Shown piece after piece: positions 41,803-50,065 of a stretch of DNA of 64,000 nucleotides; within the stretch, counting starts at the first letter, position 1, and each line of letters begins with the position of its first letter. Location of the stretch: assembly GCA_910578075.1 (NCBI GenBank), contig CAJTPK010000011.1, positions 1 to 64,000 on the forward strand, given 5' to 3'. Origin of the DNA: an uncultured Muribaculaceae bacterium (GTDB taxonomy: Bacteria > Bacteroidota > Bacteroidia > Bacteroidales > Muribaculaceae). Under the pieces are notes generated by a model. It saw only the letters and a program-made list of their open reading frames with translations, had not been told where the DNA came from and did no database searches. The position numbers were made by a program, and so were the translations under genes.

Positions 41803-43527
41803 ATGAAACCTATCAAATCCACTTTAATTGCAACAGCTTTCCTCTGCTCCCTACCTTTGTTCTCTCAGTCTACATTCTCGTCTTCTCTTCCGGTCAAGCC
41901 CGGTAAGGGAGTCACTGTCACAGGTACTGTGGAATGTGCCGGCAAACCCGTTGCCGGAGTGATTGTATCCGACGGATATGAAGTTACCAAAACAGATAAA
42001 AAAGGCGCATACTACCTTAAATCTAAGAAACAGAATCCACAGGTGTTCATCACAGCCCCGTCTGGATACGAGATATACCGCGATGATGTGGTGCCGCAGT
42101 TCTGGGCAGACTTCAATCTTCCTGCCGATAAACTTGAACGGCACGATTTCCGTCTTGATAAGGTTGACAACACCAATCATGCCGTAATCGTAATTACCGA
42201 CGTGCATCTCGCCAACCAGAGGAATGACGTGAAGATATTCTCCGGTCCCTACACCGACCGTATACGTGAGGAAGTAAAAAAACTTAATGACAACGGGATC
42301 CGGACATATACCTTGAATCTTGGTGACGCGTCATGGGATGCTTATTGGTATGGACATAATTTCAAGATCAACGATTTCCGCACAGCTCTGAACAACGCCG
42401 AATATCCTACCGCCGTTTACAGTTGCATGGGCAATCATGACAACAATGCCCAGACTCCTTGCGATGAAAACACAGATTTCAACGCTTCCCTCCCCTATCA
42501 GAAAACATTCGGTCCGCGCTATTATTCTCAAAATATAGGGAATGTGCATTATGTGTTCCTCGATAACATCCATTATATAAACAAACCTACAGAACAGCCA
42601 TTCTATACTGATGTCTATTCCAACCGCAACTATGTGGAGGATTTCACTCCGGAGCAACTTGCATGGCTTAGAAAAGATCTGGCAAATGTATCTTACGACA
42701 CTCCTGTGGTTCTTGCCATGCACGGTCCGATGTTCCGCTGGAAGAAGTATAATTACAAAAAACATTGGTCGGAACTCACTCCGGAAATCATGATCCGCAC
42801 CGACAACGCATCAACCCGCGAGCTGCTCGATATTCTCAAACCTTATAAGGATGTGCATTCCGTATGTGGACATTCACACAACCAATGCTTGATACGTCTG
42901 CCCAAGGAGATGCAGAATTTCACGGAACATAACATCTCCGGCACTTGCGGAGCCTGGTGGAGAACACGGGCAACCGGTTTACGCAACCTTTGTCCGGATG
43001 GAACTCCTGCGGCATTTGAGATTTTCCAATCAGACGGTAAAAATCTGAAATGGAATCACCATACCTACGAGTATTCACCCGAACAGACATTCTTTGCATG
43101 GGACATGAATGAGGTAAAGAAATATTTCAGCAACAATGCAGAAGTAAAGGCATACCTTACGATGTATCCCAACTCCACCGACTATAGCGACGTGGGCGAC
43201 AATTATGTCTATGTCAACGTATGGGCATGGGATCAGGACGGAAAACTCAAAATAACTGAAAATGGCAAAGAACTTCCCGTTGAGATGGTAAGAGAGGAGA
43301 ATCCTCTATACACCGCAGCTTATCTGGTAAGAAATACCGTATGGATTAACAGTTTCAACAATGCGAAATATAAGAATCCAACAAAATTCCAGCTATTCCG
43401 TGCCAAAGCATCAACTCCGGATGCTCCCGTTGAGATCAGCTGGACCGACTATTTCGGCAAAGAAACAAAATCCACGCTAAATCGCCCTGCTCCATTCTCT
43501 ACAGATGATCTTGAACTCACACTTTAG
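41803..43527 (+). CDS. Calcineurin-like phosphoesterase with MetallophosN/C domains (copy 1)
   Basis: The 574-residue protein has a signal peptide ending near LFSQS, an N-terminal carboxypeptidase-regulatory-like MetallophosN domain (~32-120), the metallophosphatase core (~127-370) and a MetallophosC domain to the end. Metal-binding motifs are intact: D133-V-H135, the GD of NLGDASWD, G-N211-H212-D213 and G-H357-S-H359. It should remove phosphate or cleave phosphodiesters outside the cytoplasm. A near-copy is encoded at 55543-57255, sharing long stretches such as KKQNPQVFITAP. It is first in the plus arm but is followed by a strong terminator, so it may be a separate transcript from susC. Confidence 0.92.
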   Translation: MKPIKSTLIATAFLCSLPLFSQSTFSSSLPVKPGKGVTVTGTVECAGKPVAGVIVSDGYEVTKTDKKGAYYLKSKKQNPQVFITAPSGYEIYRDDVVPQFWADFNLPADKLERHDFRLDKVDNTNHAVIVITDVHLANQRNDVKIFSGPYTDRIREEVKKLNDNGIRTYTLNLGDASWDAYWYGHNFKINDFRTALNNAEYPTAVYSCMGNHDNNAQTPCDENTDFNASLPYQKTFGPRYYSQNIGNVHYVFLDNIHYINKPTEQPFYTDVYSNRNYVEDFTPEQLAWLRKDLANVSYDTPVVLAMHGPMFRWKKYNYKKHWSELTPEIMIRTDNASTRELLDILKPYKDVHSVCGHSHNQCLIRLPKEMQNFTEHNISGTCGAWWRTRATGLRNLCPDGTPAAFEIFQSDGKNLKWNHHTYEYSPEQTFFAWDMNEVKKYFSNNAEVKAYLTMYPNSTDYSDVGDNYVYVNVWAWDQDGKLKITENGKELPVEMVREENPLYTAAYLVRNTVWINSFNNAKYKNPTKFQLFRAKASTPDAPVEISWTDYFGKETKSTLNRPAPFSTDDLELTL

Positions 43528-43550
43528 CCCAGTGGATGCCTGAAAATCTC

Positions 43551-43582
43551 AATACCCTGCCGGTAATATCCGGCAGGGTATT
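43551..43582 (+). terminator. Strong intrinsic terminator after phosphoesterase 1
   Basis: AATACCCTGCCGG pairs exactly with CCGGCAGGGTATT around 6 nt, followed by ATTTTTTA. It separates phosphoesterase 1 from the susC promoter. Confidence 0.9.
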
Positions 43583-43748
43583 ATTTTTTAAGAGCACTTC
43601 TCATAATTATCGAAACGTGTGCATACTGCGTGCAATTATCACAAATTATCAATATACATTATTTATTACCAACGAGTTACAATATGTAAGAAAAGTAATA
43701 CTTATTTTATTGTAAAAATTATTAAATAAATATCGTTTTTCGCTCCGC

Positions 43749-43756
43749 TATATTTG
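43749..43756 (+). promoter_or_regulatory. -7 element of susC
   Basis: TATATTTG matches TAnnTTTG, 90 bp before the susC ATG at 43846, giving a leader of about 80 nt. A -33 element is not evident. The AT-rich stretch 43583-43748 otherwise holds no gene. Confidence 0.6.
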
Positions 43757-43845
43757 CAGTGGTTAACCTTAGGAAAACGCATGTTCACACAATCCGTTTT
43801 CAAACAAATTTAATTAAAACCAGTAACAACTCAAAACAAGAGCTT

Positions 43846-46800
43846 ATGAACAGAATTGCTCTATTCATGATTTCCCTATTCATTCTGGCAACTCATGCAT
43901 TTGCGCAACAACAGAATGTCAATGGACTCATCACCGACCAGGCGGGAGAGCCCCTGATCGGAGCGACGGTAATGGTGAAAGGATCCAATATCGCTGCAGT
44001 CTCGGATCTTGATGGCAAATTCAGCATCAAGGCAAAAACAGGTGATACACTGAAAGTATCCTATGTCGGATTCAAACCGCAATCCATTAAGATCGCAGAT
44101 ATGAAAAATCTGACAATTGTGATGCAGGAAGAAGCCAACACTCTTGATGAAATGGTTGTCGTAGGATACGGCACCATGAAGAAAGCCGATCTCACAGGCG
44201 CTGTAACCAATGTGGATGGCGGTAAGCTTGAGAACATGAGATCTTCTTCTGTATCTCAATCTCTTCAGGGAACGATGCCGGGTCTTTATGTAAGCCGGAG
44301 CAGCGGTCTCCCCGGAGCCGAAGCAACCATCAGGGTACGCGGTGTAACTACAATCGGCAATTCAGATCCTCTCGTGATAGTCGACGGTATTCCGGATTCA
44401 ATGGAATCTGTCAACTCCTCCGATATCGAAAGCATATCCGTTCTTAAGGATGCTGCATCCGCTTCTATTTATGGAGCACGCGCCGCAGCTGGTGTAATCC
44501 TGATCACCACTAAGAAAGCAAAGGAAGGTAAAGCGAAAGTTGAGTATCAGGGAACAGCCGGTTTCGTTCAGGCAACAGAAACTCCCAAACCCGTCGGAGC
44601 TGTTGACTATATGAATCTCTATAATGAGCTCAAATGGAACGATGGAGGGAATCAGGAAGGACAGGAATACAGCGCATATGATAAAGATTTCATCGATTCA
44701 TATTACGCCAACCATCTTGCTGACCCGGATGCATATCCGATTACAGACTGGCAAAACATTCTGATGCGCAAGACAGCTCCAACAACCAAACATGACCTGA
44801 AAGTGTCATATGGCAATAAAGTTGTGCAGACCAAGGTTTCACTTGGATACGAATATACAGAGGCTCTTTATGAAGGACGAGACTACCAGCGTCTCACTGC
44901 CCGCGTAAACAACACATTTAAAGTAACCAAATGGCTAACATTCGGTCTTGACGCGTATTATCGCAGAGGCATCACACGCCAGCCACAGATAAACCCGCTC
45001 GGAGCCATGATGTATATGACTCCTCTGGACGCGGCTGTATGGCAAAACGGAACATACGGTGACGGACACAACGGTGAGAACCCTCTTGCTGGTTTACGCG
45101 AAGGTGGAAAGAACAATCAGTGGACAGACCGTTTCGGAGCAAAGCTATCCGTCATTCTGAATCCCATCGAGGGTCTTACAATCAGCGGAATCTGGGCTCC
45201 AGGATTACTTTTCACTCAAAAGAAGTCTTACAGAAAGAAAGTTAATTATTACACCCCCGACAATGCTGATGATCCCGCCGGATTCGCCAAAGGATTCGAG
45301 CTCAACAAACTCACGGAAGACAGGAATCTCAATTCATGGGGCACCAAGCAATTGTTCATCAACTATAACAAGACCTTTGCAGAAGACCACCGCACGGATT
45401 TCATGATCGGATATGAGGATTACACAGCAAGCAGCAACACCCTTCAGGCGGAAAGCAACAACATGGACCTCTCCGACTATTTCTATATGACCAACGCCAA
45501 TGTCAATGATTTAGGTGTTGACGGAACGGAGACACAGAACGCATACCGCTCAATCTTCGGTCGCATCAACTATTCATACAAAGGCCGCTACATGGCTCAG
45601 TTCAACGCACGTTGGGACCGTTCCTCCAGATTTGGCAGCAAATACCGCACAGGCTTCTTCCCCTCCGCCTCAGTTGGTTGGACCATGAGCGAGGAGGCAT
45701 TCCTCCGCGATGTGGATCCCCGTATTCTCTCGTTCCTGAAAATCAGAGGATCATACGGTACTCTTGGTAACGAACGTATCGGCAACTATCCTTACCAGGC
45801 AAACATGACTTTCTCACATCCCGTAATGGTTGATTCAAAAGGTCAGCTCGTATCCGTGCTCTCTGCGTCACAGCGTGACTACAATATACCAGACATCACA
45901 TGGGAAACAACACATAGCTGGGACGTAGGTCTTGACGCTACTTTCCTGAATTCTCGCCTTTCCCTCACTTTCGACTGGTATTGGAAAAAGACCAAAGACA
46001 TGCTCCTCTCCATCCAGCTTCCTGTATTCATGGGCTATGACAATCCCAAGCAGAATGCCGGAGAGATGACAACAAAAGGCTGGGATCTCCAGCTTGGATG
46101 GCGCGACAACGTAGGCGATTTCAGTTATGCTGTGAATTTCAATATATCCGACTATCGTTCTGTAATGGGACGCATGTCTGGCACAGTGCTTGATTCAGGA
46201 GGACATATAACAATGGAGGGCGAGGAATATGATGCATGGTATGGTTTCTTATCCAACGGACTCTATCAAAATGACGAAGATGTCGCCAACAATCCCGTTC
46301 TAAATGCCAATGTAAAGCCAGGAGACATCAAATACAAGGATATCAGCGGATCCGAAGGAATGCCTGATGGAGCCATCAGTTCACAGTATGACCGTGTGGT
46401 TCTTGGCTCATCACAGCCACGACTCATTTACGGAGCCCAGATTTCTGCGGGATGGAAAGGTATCGAGCTTTCCGCTGCATTCAACGGAATCGGCAAACAG
46501 AACGTGATGATGACACGCGCTATGATGTATCAACGCCACGCAGCCGGATGGACACAGTTCACCGGTGAGGTTATCGGAACATCTTGGAGCTACTATAACA
46601 CTCCGGAGCAGAATCTCGCCGCCAAATACCCCCGTCTGTCAGACATGGCGGTTGAATCAAACGGCAATAACACACAGACAACTGATTTCTGGATGTTTAA
46701 CGGCGGATATTTCCGATGCAAGAATATAACGCTCGGATATTCATTCCAGCAAAATATACTCAAGAAACTCCGTCTGAATTCACTCAGAGTTTTCGCTTCC

Positions 46801-46917
46801 GTATCAGATCCATTCTCAATTGACCGCTATCCCCAGGGATGGGACCCCGAGACAGCAGGTAGCTCATCAAGCTATATCGCACGCACATGGAATTTCGGTG
46901 TGGCAGTGTCATTCTGA
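43846..46917 (+). CDS. SusC-like TonB-dependent outer-membrane transporter
   Basis: The 1023-residue protein begins MNRIALFMISL with a signal peptide ending HAFAQ. A GTG at 43759 would start 3 bp past the promoter's -7 element and is rejected. Domains are: carboxypeptidase-regulatory-like (~22-95), the motif NTLDEMVVVGYGTMKK leading into the plug (~105-235), and a barrel ending in WNFGVAVSF, the expected C-terminal aromatic. It imports an oligomer captured by the SusD partner encoded 34-46 bp downstream. No anti-sigma-interacting N-terminal extension is seen. Confidence 0.96.
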   Translation: MNRIALFMISLFILATHAFAQQQNVNGLITDQAGEPLIGATVMVKGSNIAAVSDLDGKFSIKAKTGDTLKVSYVGFKPQSIKIADMKNLTIVMQEEANTLDEMVVVGYGTMKKADLTGAVTNVDGGKLENMRSSSVSQSLQGTMPGLYVSRSSGLPGAEATIRVRGVTTIGNSDPLVIVDGIPDSMESVNSSDIESISVLKDAASASIYGARAAAGVILITTKKAKEGKAKVEYQGTAGFVQATETPKPVGAVDYMNLYNELKWNDGGNQEGQEYSAYDKDFIDSYYANHLADPDAYPITDWQNILMRKTAPTTKHDLKVSYGNKVVQTKVSLGYEYTEALYEGRDYQRLTARVNNTFKVTKWLTFGLDAYYRRGITRQPQINPLGAMMYMTPLDAAVWQNGTYGDGHNGENPLAGLREGGKNNQWTDRFGAKLSVILNPIEGLTISGIWAPGLLFTQKKSYRKKVNYYTPDNADDPAGFAKGFELNKLTEDRNLNSWGTKQLFINYNKTFAEDHRTDFMIGYEDYTASSNTLQAESNNMDLSDYFYMTNANVNDLGVDGTETQNAYRSIFGRINYSYKGRYMAQFNARWDRSSRFGSKYRTGFFPSASVGWTMSEEAFLRDVDPRILSFLKIRGSYGTLGNERIGNYPYQANMTFSHPVMVDSKGQLVSVLSASQRDYNIPDITWETTHSWDVGLDATFLNSRLSLTFDWYWKKTKDMLLSIQLPVFMGYDNPKQNAGEMTTKGWDLQLGWRDNVGDFSYAVNFNISDYRSVMGRMSGTVLDSGGHITMEGEEYDAWYGFLSNGLYQNDEDVANNPVLNANVKPGDIKYKDISGSEGMPDGAISSQYDRVVLGSSQPRLIYGAQISAGWKGIELSAAFNGIGKQNVMMTRAMMYQRHAAGWTQFTGEVIGTSWSYYNTPEQNLAAKYPRLSDMAVESNGNNTQTTDFWMFNGGYFRCKNITLGYSFQQNILKKLRLNSLRVFASVSDPFSIDRYPQGWDPETAGSSSSYIARTWNFGVAVSF

Positions 46918-46963
46918 CGATCTTGTGAAAACGTATGTATAAAAACATAAAATGAAGACTATC

Positions 46964-48667
46964 ATGAAAAAATATCTATATACAATTCTTTTTGCAGCGA
47001 GCATCAGTCTTGGAGGTTGTGCCGACCTTGACCTGAATCCACCTGCGGATGCTTCCACAGAGACATGGTATTCCAATCTCGAGGAATTCGAATTTGCCTG
47101 CAATGATCTATACAGAGGAGACCTATGGCATTGGGAATACAACCGTCTGTGGCATACTGACCGCTGGACCGATGACTGGGATCAGCAAGGACACGGCTAT
47201 GAATGGGCCACCGGCGCACTTATGCCAACCACATCTTACGTAAAGGCAACATGGCTGCGTACATACAAAGGTATTACACGCTGCAACGCAGTGATTGCAA
47301 ACGTGGAAAAACAGCGTGGAAAACTTAGCGACAAAAATCTTGATAAATTTGAAGGAGAGGCAAGATTCTTCAGGGCTTGTTTCTACTCATATCTGATTTT
47401 CCTATACGGAGACTGCCCATATTATACCGATTACATCACAATCGATCAGGCATACGCAATGGGACGCATCCCGAAAGAAGAGGTGCTGAAGCATATATAC
47501 GAGGATTTCGACAAAGCGGCAGAACTTCTTCCTAATAAAAACGAAGGCAATATCAGGGTATTAAGTGCAACTGCACTTGCATTCAAGGCGCGCACTGCGA
47601 CATGGATGCTGGATTATCCCACGGCAGCGACCGCAGCCAAGGCATGTATGGATTCAAAAACATATTCCCTCGACAAAGACTTCGAGAGTATGTTCCTGCT
47701 GAAGACCCATGCATCGGATGAGTTCATTTTCACCATACCCCGTTCAAGAGAGCTGAAAGATGACAAGATTTCATACAGTTCATTCCTGCCCAGAAACAAC
47801 AAAGGAAAATCTTTGGCAGTACCATCTCTCGAACTTTTCAGCGCGTTCCTCTGTGATGATGGTCTTCCAATAGACAAATCTCCTAAATTTGACCCAAAGA
47901 ATCCTTTCAGCAACCGGGATCCACGTCTTGGATACACCACCGTAGAATTCGGCACTACATTCCTTGGAATTGAATGGGATCCTTCAAAAAATAAAGTCCA
48001 GAACTACACCACAGGAAAAAGCATCAACAACAATGACTCTCAGCTTGTGCAAAATCTCGCTTCCTGGACCGGACTCATTCTCAAAAAGGGTATTGATGAG
48101 GATATTCTCGTTGACCTCAAAGGTGATCCCGACTGCATCGTTATGCGATACGCTGATGTGCTTCTTATGTATGCTGAAGCAATGATAGAGCAAAACAAGA
48201 TCGACCAGACTGTCCTCGATGCAATCAACGATGTCCGTTCGCGTGCATATAAAGCAACCCGTAACGAGACATCCAAGTATCCGGCAGTCACCGAGACAAA
48301 TCAGGATAAGCTCCGTTTCATTCTGCGCAGCGAGCGCCGCATGGAATTCGCATGGGAGAATCGACGCTGGTTCGACCTTGTTAGATGGAGACTTTGCGAT
48401 ATCGCGATAAACCGACCAGTGATTGACCTTCCCGCCAAGGCTCAGCTTCAGAAAAACATCAAGAACGGTGACTACTTCTTCCCTGCCGATGCACTGCCTG
48501 TGATTGAAGAGACCGGTCTGGTAAATCTGCAGCCGCTTGTTGACTCCAAGGCTAAATTCCGCAAGACAATGGAGCGCAAATTCGATCCGGCAAAAGGGTA
48601 TCTCCTGCCGCTGCCCATCGAAGACGTGATGCTGATCCCCGGAATGACTCAGAATCCAGGATACTAA
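46964..48667 (+). CDS. SusD/RagB-like surface glycan-binding lipoprotein
   Basis: SusD homologue with lipobox LGGC directly before ADLDLNPPADA, the usual SusD opening. The TPR-like helical core carries RFFRACFYSYLIFLYGDCPYY (key residues R-F-R-A-Y), and the C-terminal part has the conserved AYRAT…SERRMEFAWENRRWFDLVRW pattern (E-R-R, F-E/W-R-W-D-L-R-W). It caps the SusC barrel and delivers substrate. An upstream ATG at 46952 gives the same frame; I prefer 46964 for a compact leader peptide, with low certainty. A stem-loop follows at 48708-48731. Confidence 0.95.
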   Translation: MKKYLYTILFAASISLGGCADLDLNPPADASTETWYSNLEEFEFACNDLYRGDLWHWEYNRLWHTDRWTDDWDQQGHGYEWATGALMPTTSYVKATWLRTYKGITRCNAVIANVEKQRGKLSDKNLDKFEGEARFFRACFYSYLIFLYGDCPYYTDYITIDQAYAMGRIPKEEVLKHIYEDFDKAAELLPNKNEGNIRVLSATALAFKARTATWMLDYPTAATAAKACMDSKTYSLDKDFESMFLLKTHASDEFIFTIPRSRELKDDKISYSSFLPRNNKGKSLAVPSLELFSAFLCDDGLPIDKSPKFDPKNPFSNRDPRLGYTTVEFGTTFLGIEWDPSKNKVQNYTTGKSINNNDSQLVQNLASWTGLILKKGIDEDILVDLKGDPDCIVMRYADVLLMYAEAMIEQNKIDQTVLDAINDVRSRAYKATRNETSKYPAVTETNQDKLRFILRSERRMEFAWENRRWFDLVRWRLCDIAINRPVIDLPAKAQLQKNIKNGDYFFPADALPVIEETGLVNLQPLVDSKAKFRKTMERKFDPAKGYLLPLPIEDVMLIPGMTQNPGY

Positions 48668-48707
48668 AGGTTTCCAATACAATAATTCTTTAATAATTAA
48701 CCGGTAA

Positions 48708-48731
48708 GGGATGGGACTATGTTCCCATCCC
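48708..48731 (+). other. Stem-loop between susD and the next gene
   Basis: GGGATGGGA pairs exactly with TCCCATCCC around 6 nt. No U-tract follows, so it is more likely an mRNA-processing or stability hairpin, or an attenuator, than a full terminator. It ends 18 bp before the 48750 ATG. Confidence 0.6.
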
Positions 48732-48749
48732 CTACAAAAAACATACCAT

Positions 48750-49949
48750 ATGAAAACAAAATTTACTATTTCTGCAATCCTGTCTCTCGCCATTACACCG
48801 ACAATGGCTCTAACACCAAATGCCTCGGGCGTATATGAGATTGCCAATGCACAGCAACTTGAAGAATTCGCTGCAATAGTCAATGCAGGTGAAACTACCG
48901 CCCATGCTGTTCCTACAGATGACATTGACATGGACGGCATAAAACATACACCTATCGGCAACTCTGCCGACAAAGCATTCAAAGGCACATGGGACGGACA
49001 ATTCCACACCATAAGCTGTCTCAATATGGAGGAAAGCACAGGCAGCAACCTGGCTCTCTTCGGATTTGCCGGTGTCGGAGCAAAGATATCCAACACTATA
49101 ATCGATGATCTCAGCTCATTCTTCGGTGAAGACAAATGCGCCGCATTCGTTGGCGAATGTATCGACAGTCAGGAAGGTTTTGCGGAATTCACTTGTCTTG
49201 GCACAGCTGCAGCGGTACACGCATACAGCGAAGATTCTAAAAAAGGACGTGCTTCCGCATTGGTAGGTCCTTCAGATGGAAATGTCGCTTATCGTTTTAC
49301 CAACTGCTATAACCAGGGAGAAGTAAGAGGTGTCAAAGTCGGTGGAATGTCGTGCGACGCACCCAAGGCTGTCTGCAGCGGCTGCTATACTGTTACCAAC
49401 GTAAAGAAACAGGCTACAGCTGATGCAAAAGCCGGTAATCCGGGAAAAGTCGGAACTATGGTAATTGCAGGTGTTGAGGATTTCGTAGAAAAATGGGGAT
49501 ATAACTTTTTCTTCGGTGGAAGTGCATCAAATCCTACTGTATTCTATCCCAACGTAGTTGATTCCAATATAAAATGGACAAATTATGATGAACCGGCGGA
49601 AGCAAACAACCATGGCGTATACAAAGTATTCGAAGAGACATGGGCATCGACAGGCGCTATGTGCTGGTTCCTTAACAACTGTTCGGATGAGAATCCCGTT
49701 TGGGGACAGAACCTCGATGAGATGGAACTTTATCCTACTTTTGTTCCAGGAAGTCTCGTTGTAACAAAAAAAGCCGGCTCTTTTGAGTTCGAGAATACTG
49801 ATCGCACCACAACTTCAGCTGTTTCCGAAATATCTGTTGATTCACGCGAAGAATCAGATGAAATCTATACTATACAGGGTATCCGGGTTGAGAATGCCAA
49901 TGTCCCGGGTCTTTATATCATAAAGGGTAAGAAAGTATTGGTTAAGTGA
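48750..49949 (+). CDS. Secreted GLUG-like surface protein with C-terminal sorting tail
   Basis: The 399-residue product starts with a signal peptide (ending PTMA). An in-frame ATG at 48711 lies inside a hairpin and is rejected. The body has repeated beta-helix-like units (GVYEIANAQQLEEFAA, TPIGNSADKAFKGTWDGQ, NTIIDDLSSFF) resembling GLUG-type adhesin or glycan-binding proteins, with several cysteines. The C-terminus IYTIQGIRVENANVPGLYII and a following KKVLVK resemble a type IX secretion sorting tail. By position after susCD it may be the locus's surface glycan-binding protein (inference). Confidence 0.7.
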   Translation: MKTKFTISAILSLAITPTMALTPNASGVYEIANAQQLEEFAAIVNAGETTAHAVPTDDIDMDGIKHTPIGNSADKAFKGTWDGQFHTISCLNMEESTGSNLALFGFAGVGAKISNTIIDDLSSFFGEDKCAAFVGECIDSQEGFAEFTCLGTAAAVHAYSEDSKKGRASALVGPSDGNVAYRFTNCYNQGEVRGVKVGGMSCDAPKAVCSGCYTVTNVKKQATADAKAGNPGKVGTMVIAGVEDFVEKWGYNFFFGGSASNPTVFYPNVVDSNIKWTNYDEPAEANNHGVYKVFEETWASTGAMCWFLNNCSDENPVWGQNLDEMELYPTFVPGSLVVTKKAGSFEFENTDRTTTSAVSEISVDSREESDEIYTIQGIRVENANVPGLYIIKGKKVLVK

Positions 49950-49964
49950 GTCTGAAAGGTCGAT

Positions 49965-49992
49965 GGTCCGGTGCCTGAATAAGCACCGGACC
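49965..49992 (+). terminator. Stem-loop after the surface-protein gene
   Basis: GGTCCGGTGC pairs exactly with GCACCGGACC around 8 nt. No long T-run follows, so it may reduce rather than stop transcription into the next gene. Confidence 0.65.
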
Positions 49993-50022
49993 AAACCTGA
50001 CCTCTCCGGAATTACATTAGAG

Positions 50023-50060
50023 TCCGTTTCATAAAGATAAAAGTCCGTTTCATAAAAACT
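50023..50060 (+). repeat. Direct repeat AGTCCGTTTCATAAA x2
   Basis: Two copies of AGTCCGTTTCATAAA lie end to end, 6 bp before the next ATG. The same word occurs in the loops or stems near 29710 and 36483-36528. Confidence 0.7.
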
Positions 50061-50065
50061 AACAC

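Noticed and set aside
43759..43845. Upstream GTG start for susC
   Set aside because: It lies 3 bp past the -7 element TATATTTG and the extra residues disrupt the signal peptide.
47984..49135. 383-codon minus-strand open frame
   Set aside because: It is antisense to susD and the following gene, both of which have strong family features; no promoter or family supports it.
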